Assembly: GCF_004365355.1 (NCBI RefSeq)
Contig: NZ_SODP01000001.1
Coordinates: forward strand, 124,001 to 188,000
DNA length: 64,000 nt
Reading direction: 5' to 3'
Origin: Kribbella pratensis
Lineage (GTDB): Bacteria > Actinomycetota > Actinomycetes > Propionibacteriales > Kribbellaceae
Shown here: positions 1 through 7,216 of the stretch, in pieces
How the letters are laid out: each line of letters opens with the position of its first letter
Position numbering within the stretch: the stretch's first letter is position 1
Translations under genes and position numbers: made by a program
Notes under the pieces: generated by a model
Told to the model about the DNA's origin: nothing
Seen by the model: only the letters and a program-made list of their open reading frames with translations
Database searches by the model: none

Positions 1-675
1 CGGACCCACACCGGCAAGGGCCAGCGGGTGACCGTGGCCATGCAGGAGGCCGTGCTCAACCTGACCCGGGTGAAACTCCGTGACCAGCAGCGGCTCGCGC
101 ACGGACCGCTGAAGGAGTACCCGAACGACAACTTCGGCGACGAGGTGCCGCGCTCGGGAAATGCGTCGGGCGGCGGCCAACCCGGCTGGGCTCTGAGGTG
201 CGCGCCGGGTGGGCCGAACGACTACATCTACGTGATCGTCCAGCCGCCCGGCTGGGCTCCGATCGCCAACCTGATCGGCAAGCCCGAGCTCGCCGAGGAT
301 CCCGACTGGGCGACGCCGGCCGCGCGGCTGGACAAGCTCGACAAGATGTTCGCGCTGATCGAGCAGTGGACCGAGCAGCACACGAAGTTCGAGGTGATGG
401 ACAAGCTCAACGCGCTGAACGTGCCGTGCGGGCCGATCATGTCCACCGCGGAGCTGATCGCCGACGAGACCCTCGCCGACCTGGGCGCGGTGGTCGAGGT
501 GGAGCACCCGCAGCGCGGCACGTTCAAGACCGTCGGCTGCCCGATCAAGCTGTCCGACTCCCCGGTCGAGGTGCAGACCTCACCCGGTCTGGGCGAGCAC
601 AACTCTGCCATCTACAGCTCGCTCGGGATCGACACGGCCGAACTCTCCGAGCTCAAAGCCGCCGGCGTCATCTGA
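1..675 (+). CDS. frc: Formyl-CoA:oxalate CoA-transferase, C-terminal part (5' end outside window)
   Basis: A class III CoA-transferase that exchanges CoA between formyl-CoA and oxalate, giving oxalyl-CoA and formate. The reading frame is open from base 1, so about the last 224 residues are present of a family usually 400-430 long. The catalytic Asp half is missing only because the window starts here. The glycine loop GNASGGGQPGW, which closes over the active site in Frc enzymes, is visible, followed by the conserved NVPCGPIMSTAEL segment. It is followed 15 bases later by an acyl-CoA synthetase and then a transporter, and a formate dehydrogenase lies 6.5 kb on. That context favours oxalate rather than carnitine or alpha-methylacyl-CoA as substrate. 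An oxalyl-CoA decarboxylase gene just upstream would be expected but cannot be seen. Confidence 0.88.
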   Translation, partial: RTHTGKGQRVTVAMQEAVLNLTRVKLRDQQRLAHGPLKEYPNDNFGDEVPRSGNASGGGQPGWALRCAPGGPNDYIYVIVQPPGWAPIANLIGKPELAEDPDWATPAARLDKLDKMFALIEQWTEQHTKFEVMDKLNALNVPCGPIMSTAELIADETLADLGAVVEVEHPQRGTFKTVGCPIKLSDSPVEVQTSPGLGEHNSAIYSSLGIDTAELSELKAAGVI

Positions 676-690
676 ATGGAGATTCCCGCA

Positions 691-2832
691 ATGACCTATG
701 ACAAGGCAGCAGTCCGGGCCATCCTCGACCAGGCTCTGGCGGACGGCCGTACGTCGCTGAGCGCGCCCGAGGCCAAGCAGGTCGCCGACGCGTACGGCAT
801 CCCGACGCCGGGCGAGGGACTGGCCACGACTGCCGAGGGAGCCGCCGGTCTCGCCGCCGAGATCGGGTTCCCCGTCGTACTGAAGATCGTCTCGCCGGAC
901 ATCTTGCACAAGACCGAGGCCGGCGGTGTGGTGGTCGGCGTGGACAGCGCGGACGCGGCGCGGGATGCGTTCGACAAGATCCTCGCCAATGCGCGCGCCT
1001 ACCGGGCCGACGCGGCGATCACCGGCGTACAGGTCCAGAAGATGCTGGTCACCGGCGGTGACGTGCAGGAGGTCATCGTCGGCGCGGTCACCGACCCGAC
1101 GTTCGGCAAGGTGGTCGCCTTCGGGTTGGGCGGCGTACTCGTCGAGGTGCTGAAGGACGTGACCTTCCGGCTTGCTCCGCTGACGGCCGGCGAAGCGCGG
1201 GCGATGGTCGACGGGATCGGCGCGCACGAGATGCTCGAGGGTGTTCGCGGTGCGCAGCCGGTCGACAAGGAGGCCGTCGGGGAGCTGATCAAGCGGCTGT
1301 CGGACCTCGTCACGGACTTCCCGCAGTTCGCCGAGGTGGATCTCAACCCGGTGCTGGCCGGGCCCGACGGCGCCACCGCGGTGGACTTCCGGATCATCGT
1401 CGACGCCGAGGCCGGCAAGCCGGTCGAGCGGTTCAGCCAGGAGGAGATCCTGACCGCGATGACGCGGATCATGCGGCCGCGCGCGGTGGCCGTGATCGGG
1501 GCGTCCAACGAGGACGGCAAGATCGGCAACTCGGTGATGAAGAACCTGGTCAACGGCGGGTACGCCGGGGACATCTACCCGGTCAACCCGAAGGGCGGCG
1601 AGGTTCTCGCGCTGAAGGCGTTCCCGTCGATCCTCGACGTACCGGGTGACGTGGATGTCGCGGTGTTCGCCGTACCGGCCAAGTTCGTCGCCGGGGCGCT
1701 CGAGCAGTGCGGGCAGAAGGGGGTCGCGGGCGCGATCCTGATCCCGTCCGGGTTCGCCGAGACCGGTGAGCAGGAGCTCCAGGACGAGGTCGTCGCGATC
1801 GCCCGTGAACACAATGTCCGAATTCTCGGACCGAACATCTACGGCTACTACTATCTGCCCGAGAGTCTGTGCGCGACGTTCTGTACGCCGTACGACGTCC
1901 GCGGATCCGTTGCCCTGTCGTCGCAGTCGGGCGGGATCGGGATGGCGATCCTCGGCTTCAGCCGGTCCAGCCGGATGGGAGTCTCGGCGATCGTTGGGGT
2001 AGGCAACAAGGCCGACATCGACGAGGATGACCTCCTGACCTTCTTCGAGAGCGATGACAACACCAACCTGATCGCCATGCATCTTGAGGACCTGAAGGAC
2101 GGCCGGGCGTTCGCCGAGACGGCGGCCCGGGTGTCCAAGAAGAAGCCGGTCGTCGTGCTGAAGGCCGGCCGGACGTCCATGGGCGCGCGGGCGGCCAGCT
2201 CGCACACCGGCGCCCTGGCCGGCGACGACAAGGTGTACGACGACATCCTGGGCCAGAGCGGGGTGGTGCGGGCGCCCGGGCTGAACGAGATGCTCCAGTA
2301 CGCCCGCGGGATCCCGCTGCTGCCGACGCCGAAGGGCGAGAACGTCGTCATCATCACCGGCGCGGGCGGTTCCGGCGTACTGCTGTCGGACGCCTGTGTC
2401 GACAACGGGCTCACGCTGATGGACATCCCGGCCGATCTGGACGCGGCGTTCCGCAAGTTCATCCCGCCGTTCGGTGCCGCCGGAAACCCTGTGGACATCA
2501 CGGGTGGCGAGCCGCCGTCGACGTACCGCAACACCGTCGCGCTCGGCCTGTCCGACGAGCGCATCCACGCCCTGATCCTGGGCTACTGGCACACGATCGT
2601 GACGCCGCCGATGGTGTTCGCGAAGCTGGTCGCCGAGGTGGTCGAGGAATTCCGGGCCAAAGGCATCGACAAGCCGGTGGTGGCCTCACTGTCCGGCGAC
2701 GTCGAGGTCGAGGAAGCGTCGCAGTACCTGTTCGACCACGGTGTGGTCGCCTACCCGTACACCACCGAGACCCCCGTCCAGGTCCTCGGTGCGAAATACC
2801 GCTGGGCCCGTAACGCAGGGCCGCTCGGCTGA
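691..2832 (+). CDS. ADP-forming acyl-CoA synthetase (acetate-CoA ligase type), single-chain fusion
   Basis: A 713-residue NDP-forming acyl-CoA synthetase, coupling acid + CoA + ATP to acyl-CoA + ADP + Pi through a phosphohistidine. Residues about 1-235 form an ATP-grasp domain (VVLKIVSPDILHKTEAGGVVVG; FGLGGVLVEVLKDV). About 255-375 form a CoA-binding Rossmann domain (AVAVIGASNEDGKIGNSVMK). The rest is the ligase domain with the likely phosphorylated His in ASSHTGALAGDDK. The order beta-alpha (ATP-grasp first) is the reverse of the alpha-beta fusions best known in archaea and protists. An ATG at 676 is in frame, but the one at 691 has GGAG nine bases upstream and is preferred. It follows frc closely, so it may charge oxalate or formate with CoA; that substrate is inferred from context only. 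Confidence 0.85.
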   Translation: MTYDKAAVRAILDQALADGRTSLSAPEAKQVADAYGIPTPGEGLATTAEGAAGLAAEIGFPVVLKIVSPDILHKTEAGGVVVGVDSADAARDAFDKILANARAYRADAAITGVQVQKMLVTGGDVQEVIVGAVTDPTFGKVVAFGLGGVLVEVLKDVTFRLAPLTAGEARAMVDGIGAHEMLEGVRGAQPVDKEAVGELIKRLSDLVTDFPQFAEVDLNPVLAGPDGATAVDFRIIVDAEAGKPVERFSQEEILTAMTRIMRPRAVAVIGASNEDGKIGNSVMKNLVNGGYAGDIYPVNPKGGEVLALKAFPSILDVPGDVDVAVFAVPAKFVAGALEQCGQKGVAGAILIPSGFAETGEQELQDEVVAIAREHNVRILGPNIYGYYYLPESLCATFCTPYDVRGSVALSSQSGGIGMAILGFSRSSRMGVSAIVGVGNKADIDEDDLLTFFESDDNTNLIAMHLEDLKDGRAFAETAARVSKKKPVVVLKAGRTSMGARAASSHTGALAGDDKVYDDILGQSGVVRAPGLNEMLQYARGIPLLPTPKGENVVIITGAGGSGVLLSDACVDNGLTLMDIPADLDAAFRKFIPPFGAAGNPVDITGGEPPSTYRNTVALGLSDERIHALILGYWHTIVTPPMVFAKLVAEVVEEFRAKGIDKPVVASLSGDVEVEEASQYLFDHGVVAYPYTTETPVQVLGAKYRWARNAGPLG

Positions 2833-2896
2833 TTGGAGGAAGGAGTCGCGGGGGAGCGTTCATTCCGCTAGTTGGCGTCAATCTAAGGAGACCGCC

Positions 2897-4393
2897 TTGG
2901 ACGTCACGAGCAAGACCTCAGAAGTTCCCGAAGAGCCGGCGGCCGTTGTCACCGAGAAGGTCTGGAAGGCCGGCCGGCTCGAACCCATGCCGATCCGGAA
3001 ACTTCCGGACGCACCACCCTCCATGCACATCCTCGGTCCGACCGTCTTCCTGGTCGCACTGGGGGTGGGGATGGGGGAGTCGTACATGTGGCCCCGGCTC
3101 GTCCTGGTGTTCGGGCCGGACATCCGCTGGTTGTTCATGGTCGGTGTCACGCTGCAGGCGTTCGTGCTGCTGGAGATGGCGCGGTACGCGATGGCCACCG
3201 GGGAGAGCATCTTCTTCGGCGCGGCCCGGATCTTCAAACCGCTGATGTGGTTCTTCTACGCGGCGGCGATCCTGATCTACATGTGGCCGGGCCATCTGTC
3301 CGCCGGCGCGGCCGCCTTCGAGGAGATCACCGGCATACCCTGGCAGGTCACCGCGTGCGTGGCTCTGGTGTTCGTCGGTGTGCTGTTCAGTCTGTTGTCG
3401 GTGATCTACAACTTCCTCGAGAAACTGCTCGGTCTGCTGATCGGCCTGCTGGTCGTGGGTACGTCGGTGATCGCGGCGATCGTCGGCAACTGGGACGATC
3501 TGGGCCGGACGCTGTCCGGCATGTTCGCGTTCGGGTACTTCCCGCACGACGCGATGACGTCGGCCTGGTTCCCTGTCGTGGTCGGTTCGATCGCGTTCGC
3601 GGGCCCGTCCGGCATGCAGCAGATGTGGTACACGCTGCAACTGCGCGACAGCGGTGCCGGCATGGGTGCGCACATCCCGAAGATCCGGGGCCTGCGGGCC
3701 GCGGGCGAGGCGGAGTCGATGCCGTCGCGCGGGTTCATGTTCGACACCGAGGACCCGGCCGAGATGGAGAAGTGGAAGGGCTGGCGCAAGTGGGTCACGT
3801 TCGACGCGATCCTGCTCTTCTGGGGTATCACGATGCTGGTCACGATCTCGTTCACCGTGCTGGCCATGTCGGCGGCCCGGGAGAACCCGAACGTGGCGGA
3901 GCTGATCGAGGGCGGTGACCGGGAGGCCGCGCTGAAGGCGATGTCCGACGCGTTCGCCTCCGCCGGCTCACCGATCCTCGGCACGTTGTTCTTCGCCTTC
4001 ATCGCGCTGATCGGTCTGAACGCGACCCTCGGTCTGTTCGACTCGTTCTCCCGCGGTCAGGCGGACATGACGTACTACTTCGTGCCGGGCGCCAAACGGT
4101 TCTCGATGTCTCGTCTGTACGCCGGGTTCCTGTGGGGCGTGATCCTGTTCGGCATCCTGATCCTGCTGTTCGGTCCGGCCGACGGCCCGGCCGGGATCCT
4201 GGACACGCTCGCGTTCCTGTCCACATTCGCGATGGGCGCGTACTGCATCGTGTTGCTGCTGACCAACAACATGCTGCTGCCCAAGAAGATCCGGCCCGGT
4301 CCGGTGCGGAACGTGATCATCGGGTTCGGGGCCGTCTTCTATCTCGGCATGCTGTTCTACTGCCTGTTCCGCTTCGGCGTGGCAGTGGGTTGA
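2897..4393 (+). CDS. Nramp-family transporter lacking the DPGN motif
   Basis: A 498-residue polytopic membrane protein with about 11 hydrophobic segments. The start is TTG at 2897, chosen because AAGGAG lies six bases upstream; the preceding in-frame sequence runs into the acyl-CoA synthetase gene. The fold looks like the Nramp (natural resistance associated macrophage protein) superfamily. In TM1, where metal transporters have DPGN, this protein has GVGMGESYMWPRL, and the TM6 region reads AFAGPSGMQQMW instead of the usual MPH-containing helix. Such sequences form an uncharacterised Nramp-like branch. Position behind frc and an acyl-CoA synthetase suggests an organic acid (oxalate or formate) or a cation needed for its metabolism, but the substrate is unknown. 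Confidence 0.72.
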   Translation: MDVTSKTSEVPEEPAAVVTEKVWKAGRLEPMPIRKLPDAPPSMHILGPTVFLVALGVGMGESYMWPRLVLVFGPDIRWLFMVGVTLQAFVLLEMARYAMATGESIFFGAARIFKPLMWFFYAAAILIYMWPGHLSAGAAAFEEITGIPWQVTACVALVFVGVLFSLLSVIYNFLEKLLGLLIGLLVVGTSVIAAIVGNWDDLGRTLSGMFAFGYFPHDAMTSAWFPVVVGSIAFAGPSGMQQMWYTLQLRDSGAGMGAHIPKIRGLRAAGEAESMPSRGFMFDTEDPAEMEKWKGWRKWVTFDAILLFWGITMLVTISFTVLAMSAARENPNVAELIEGGDREAALKAMSDAFASAGSPILGTLFFAFIALIGLNATLGLFDSFSRGQADMTYYFVPGAKRFSMSRLYAGFLWGVILFGILILLFGPADGPAGILDTLAFLSTFAMGAYCIVLLLTNNMLLPKKIRPGPVRNVIIGFGAVFYLGMLFYCLFRFGVAVG

Positions 4394-4395
4394 CC

Positions 4396-4944
4396 ATGAC
4401 TCACAGAGCCGAGCTGAAGCAGTTGGCGGAGTTCGCCGTCCCGGCGGCGGCGGTCGGCGCCGCAGCCGGGCTGATGGCTGGAGGGCTGGCCGGCTTCGTC
4501 GGCCAGCCCGTCGGCTGGGCGGTGGTGACCGGGCTCGGTCTCGGCGTACCACTGGTCCTGTTCGGCGCCGGGTACGCCGCACTCGTTGCGTTGGGCAAAG
4601 TCCCCGCCGGGGTGTTCGCGCCGGCGGCGGTCTATTGGGCGGTCGCGTTCCCGGTGTCGCTGTTGGTGCATGCGATCGTGACTGCATGGGTGGTCACCGG
4701 TACGCCGGGGCTGCCGCCGGAGGTGGGGAAGTTCCTCGCGTTCCGGGCGCTGGTGAGCATGGGGTTCGCGATCGGCTTCCTCTGGATGCACGAACAGCTC
4801 GGCCGGCTGTGGTGGCCGCGCATCCTCGAGCACAACCTCTACGCACGTCGAACTGTCGAGGCCTACGCCCACCTGGCCGCCACCCTCCAGGCCCGCAAAG
4901 CCGCCACCGGCCGCGGGCGCGTCCGCAACAAGCGCACCGCCTGA
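4396..4944 (+). CDS. Small four-helix membrane protein
   Basis: A 182-residue protein starting two bases after the transporter stop, so translationally coupled to it. It shows about four hydrophobic segments (AVPAAAVGAAAGLMAGGLAGFVG; VVTGLGLGVPLVLFGAGYAAL; a helix near residues 75-100; one near 115-130) and a basic C-terminal tail rich in Arg and Lys. I do not recognise a family. Its fixed place behind the Nramp-like gene and before a strong terminator suggests an accessory subunit of that transporter, but this is inference. Confidence 0.7.
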   Translation: MTHRAELKQLAEFAVPAAAVGAAAGLMAGGLAGFVGQPVGWAVVTGLGLGVPLVLFGAGYAALVALGKVPAGVFAPAAVYWAVAFPVSLLVHAIVTAWVVTGTPGLPPEVGKFLAFRALVSMGFAIGFLWMHEQLGRLWWPRILEHNLYARRTVEAYAHLAATLQARKAATGRGRVRNKRTA

Positions 4945-4952
4945 TTCCCCGC

Positions 4953-4991
4953 CAGCCGCCCGCAACCCTCTCGGGGGTTTGCGGGCGGCTG
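4953..4991 (+). terminator. Rho-independent-type hairpin closing the oxalate operon
   Basis: An inverted repeat with arms CAGCCGCCCGCAACCC and GGGTTTGCGGGCGGCTG (one bulged base) lies directly behind the small membrane protein gene. It should end the frc-synthetase-transporter transcript. Confidence 0.8.
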
Positions 4992-5008
4992 CTCGGTTTG
5001 ACGCCTTC

Positions 5009-5059
5009 TTGGAGCGGTACTCGGTGATACCGTATAGTGGTACTCGGTGATACGGAGTA
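5009..5059 (+). promoter_or_regulatory. Promoter and likely PadR operator with 23-bp direct repeats
   Basis: TTGGAG (5009-5014) and TATAGT (5033-5038) are spaced by 18 bases. The 15-mer GGTACTCGGTGATAC occurs at 5016-5030 and again at 5039-5053, overlapping both sides of the -10 box. The second copy also forms the inverted pair TACTC...GAGTA (5041-5059). This placement fits autorepression by the PadR protein encoded next. Confidence 0.65.
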
Positions 5060-5078
5060 CTGAGAGGACCGGCTCGCG

Positions 5079-5405
5079 ATGGATGACCTGACGGAGATGT
5101 TGAAGGGCACGCTGGAGGGTTGTGTGCTCGAGATCATCGGCCGCGAGGAGACCTATGGCTACGTCATCACGCGTCAGCTGAATGAGCTCGGGTTCGCCGA
5201 TGTCATCGAGGGGACCGTCTACACGATCCTGCTGCGGCTGGAGCGCAACGGGCTGGTTCAGGTGACGAAAAGGCCGTCGGGAATGGGTCCGCCGCGCAAG
5301 TTCTATTCGCTCAACGACGCGGGGCGTGCCGAGCTCGGGAAGTTCTGGGCGAAGTGGGAGTACCTCTCATCGCGCATCGACAAACTCAAGGAGGGTGGGA
5401 GATGA
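5079..5405 (+). CDS. PadR-family transcriptional regulator
   Basis: A 108-residue winged-helix regulator. It has the PadR signature: MLKGTLEGCVLEII near the N-terminus, YGYVITRQLNELG in the recognition region, GTVYTILLRLERNGLV in the wing, and the PRKFYSLNDAGRAEL strand. The short C-terminal helix indicates subfamily 2 (about 110 residues). Its stop overlaps the start of a DUF1048 gene (ATGA at 5402), the usual genetic partner of this PadR class. Regulation is probably by autorepression at the repeats just upstream. The inducer is unknown. Confidence 0.9.
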   Translation: MDDLTEMLKGTLEGCVLEIIGREETYGYVITRQLNELGFADVIEGTVYTILLRLERNGLVQVTKRPSGMGPPRKFYSLNDAGRAELGKFWAKWEYLSSRIDKLKEGGR

Positions 5406-5758
5406 GTTTCTGGGACACGATCACCGGCAACGACCTCACCAGGGAGTACCAGGCGTTCGAGGTTCGGGCCGCGGCATTGCCGGCCGACTATCGGGCCGCG
5501 TGGGAGCAGATCAAGGCCCACCTGTCGCCGTACTCGGGTTTCACCGGTCGCAACCTGATGCCGATCCTCGACGGGGCATTGGGGCTGCTCGAGGAAACCG
5601 CAGCCGATGGGCAGAGCATCGACGACGTACTGGGTGACGACATCGCCGGCTTCTGCGCGGCGCTGGCCGGCGGGGAGGGCGCTCGCAGCTATCGCGACCG
5701 CTGGCGCGAGCAGTTGAACCGCAACGTCGCAAGAAAACTGGGCCGGCTAGGAGACTGA
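5402..5758 (+). CDS. DUF1048-family protein (first copy)
   Basis: A 118-residue soluble, largely helical protein. It matches the DUF1048 pattern: an N-terminal FWDTITG helix, ALPADYRAAWEQIKAHL in the middle, and a DDVLGDDIAGFCAAL segment followed by a YRDRWREQLN tail. It starts inside the stop codon of the PadR gene, so the two are co-translated. The function of DUF1048 is not established. The family is almost always coupled to PadR regulators, which suggests a role in the same stress or membrane response. Confidence 0.82.
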   Translation: MSFWDTITGNDLTREYQAFEVRAAALPADYRAAWEQIKAHLSPYSGFTGRNLMPILDGALGLLEETAADGQSIDDVLGDDIAGFCAALAGGEGARSYRDRWREQLNRNVARKLGRLGD

Positions 5759-5759
5759 C

Positions 5760-6077
5760 GTGGGCATCCAAGACATCATCGAAGGCAAGAAGCAATGGCG
5801 AGCGCACCTGGCAAGAATCAAGGCGCTCCCGCCGGACTACCAGATCGTCTACAAAGAGATCCAGAAGTACTTGATCAAGGTCGGCCCGACCGACCTGACC
5901 GAGGGCAACCTGCTGTCCGGAATCGTCGACTTCTTCGAAGAAGGCGTCGCCGCCGGCAAGGGTGTCCTCGAACTGATCGGCCCGGACGTCGCCGCCTTCT
6001 GTGACGACCTCATCAAAGACTCCCGCACCTACGCCGAGATCTACCAGGAGTCGATCACCAAGAAGACCGAGAAGTAG
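5760..6077 (+). CDS. DUF1048-family protein (second copy)
   Basis: A 105-residue paralogue of the preceding gene, starting with GTG one base after its stop. The shared layout is clear: GIQDIIEGKKQWRAH, ALPPDYQIVYKEIQKYL, and VLELIGPDVAAFCDDLI against the first copy's DVLGDDIAGFCAAL. The C-terminus is Lys-rich. Tandem paralogues in one operon suggest a heteromeric complex or recent duplication with divergence. It converges on the GntR gene with only seven bases between the stops. Confidence 0.8.
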   Translation: MGIQDIIEGKKQWRAHLARIKALPPDYQIVYKEIQKYLIKVGPTDLTEGNLLSGIVDFFEEGVAAGKGVLELIGPDVAAFCDDLIKDSRTYAEIYQESITKKTEK

Positions 6078-6084
6078 CTCGTCG

Positions 6085-6840
6085 TCAGTTGGTACGGCGA
6101 CGGCGGCGGGGAGCTGGTTCCGGGTCGGGGGTTTCGGCGGGGGCGGCGCCGGCTTGGAGGTCGTGGTAGGCCTTGCGGGTGTGTTCGGTGTGCTCTCGCA
6201 TGATTTGAGCGGCTTTGTCTTCGTCGCCTTCGCTGATGGCCTTCACCAGGCGGTTGTGCTCGCGCCAGGAGGCTGCGCCGCGGACCGGGGCGACCGGCGT
6301 GTAGTACCACCGGACCCGGCGGTCCACCTGGGCGGCGAAGTCGACCAAGAAGCGGTTGCCGGACATCTCGGTGATGAGGCTGTGGAGTTCGCCGTTGGTG
6401 CGGACGGTGCCGTCGATGTCGCCGGACTCCTGGTACGCCGTGCCGACCTTGCAGAGCTCGCGCAACCGGGCGACGTCGTCCTTCGTGGCGTGCCGGGCGG
6501 CCAGGCGAGCCGACTCGGACTCCAGCGCCGCGCGGGCGGCAAGGAGCTGGTCGACCTCGTCCTCGGCGGGCACATGCACCATCGCGCCGAAACCGGGACG
6601 CAGATCCACCCAGCCCTCGTTGTTCAGCCGCTGCAAGGCCTCGCGGACCGGTTGCCGGGACACGCCCAGCATGCCCGCCAGCTCGACCTCGACCAGGTGG
6701 CGGCCGCGCTCGAGGGTGCCGTCGATGATCATCTCGGTCAGGGCCTCGTACACCGACTCCCGCAGCGGCGTCGGTCGCTTGACGTGCCGCACTCCGGCCG
6801 GTTCGGCACCGGCCCCTGGCCCTGCGCTGATCGTCGTCAT
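6085..6840 (-). CDS. GntR-family (FCD subfamily) transcriptional regulator
   Basis: A 251-residue regulator. Residues about 20-85 are a GntR winged helix (LRESVYEALTEMIIDGTLERG; LGVSRQPVREALQRLNNEGWV). The rest is an FCD ligand-binding domain with the metal-coordinating Asp and His residues expected in NGELHSLI and REHTEH. ATG at 6840 is preferred over the longer frame because AAGGGA lies a few bases upstream. FCD proteins usually sense small carboxylates. Its neighbours handle oxalate, formyl-CoA and formate, so one of these is the likely effector. A perfect 29-bp palindrome 25 bases upstream of its start indicates autoregulation. Confidence 0.88.
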   Translation of the reverse strand: MTTISAGPGAGAEPAGVRHVKRPTPLRESVYEALTEMIIDGTLERGRHLVEVELAGMLGVSRQPVREALQRLNNEGWVDLRPGFGAMVHVPAEDEVDQLLAARAALESESARLAARHATKDDVARLRELCKVGTAYQESGDIDGTVRTNGELHSLITEMSGNRFLVDFAAQVDRRVRWYYTPVAPVRGAASWREHNRLVKAISEGDEDKAAQIMREHTEHTRKAYHDLQAGAAPAETPDPEPAPRRRRRTN

Positions 6841-6864
6841 GAGGTCCCTTCCCGAAAACAGCAC

Positions 6865-6893
6865 GGCACTTGGTAGACAGTCTACCAAGTGCC
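6865..6893. promoter_or_regulatory. Perfect 29-bp palindrome, probable GntR operator
   Basis: Arms GGCACTTGGTAGAC and GTCTACCAAGTGCC (14 bp each) flank one central A. The core TTGGTAGAC/GTCTACCAA resembles FCD-GntR sites (TNGTN-ACNA types). It lies between the GntR start and the end of the 57-residue ORF. Confidence 0.8.
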
Positions 6894-6937
6894 ATGGCCT
6901 GCCATATAGACGCTGCCTCAGGCGGCCGGCCTCAGCC

Positions 6938-7111
6938 TCAGGCGGCCGACTCGTCGGCGCGCCGCCGGTCCTCCCGGGCGGCGCCGTCGGCGGTCAGCTG
7001 CGCGAGTTCCGCGTCCAGGTCGACCGGGGTGTTCAGCTCCTGCTGCAGCTCCGGGGCATCCGGGAACTGCGGGCGAGCCGCCAGAGCGCCGAACCTACGT
7101 GTAAAGATCAT
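6938..7111 (-). CDS. Small acidic protein downstream of formate dehydrogenase
   Basis: A 57-residue ORF starting ATG at 7111 with a strong ribosome site (AAGGAAGGG five bases upstream). The start at 7147 in the same frame is less likely. The protein begins MIFTRRFGALAARPQF and continues with an acidic, helix-prone stretch (DAPELQQELNTPVDLDAEL) and a charged tail. No signal peptide or membrane helix is visible, and I do not recognise it. It lies about 105 bases downstream of the formate dehydrogenase gene on the same strand. It has its own possible promoter element, CTGTATACAT, which is shared with the LysR promoter. A small partner or regulator of formate metabolism is possible but unproven. 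Confidence 0.55.
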   Translation of the reverse strand: MIFTRRFGALAARPQFPDAPELQQELNTPVDLDAELAQLTADGAAREDRRRADESAA

Positions 7112-7137
7112 GTCAACCCTTCCTTGAATTCTGGCTT

Positions 7138-7147
7138 CTGTATACAT
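7138..7147. promoter_or_regulatory. CTGTATACAT element upstream of the 57-residue ORF
   Basis: The 10-mer contains the palindrome TGTATACA and lies 28 bases upstream of the ATG at 7111. The identical 10-mer sits 30 bases upstream of the LysR start. It may be a common operator or a promoter -10 region. Confidence 0.45.
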
Positions 7148-7216
7148 TCAACCAGGTGGGCTGATCGGTTATGCCCGCGTCTCACGTGATCCGGCTTACG
7201 TACGGCGTGATCCCGC

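Noticed and set aside
580..2592. Long minus-strand open frame (670 codons) opposite the acyl-CoA synthetase
   Set aside because: Arg/Asp/Val-rich translation with no domain; it mirrors the real gene in a GC-rich genome.
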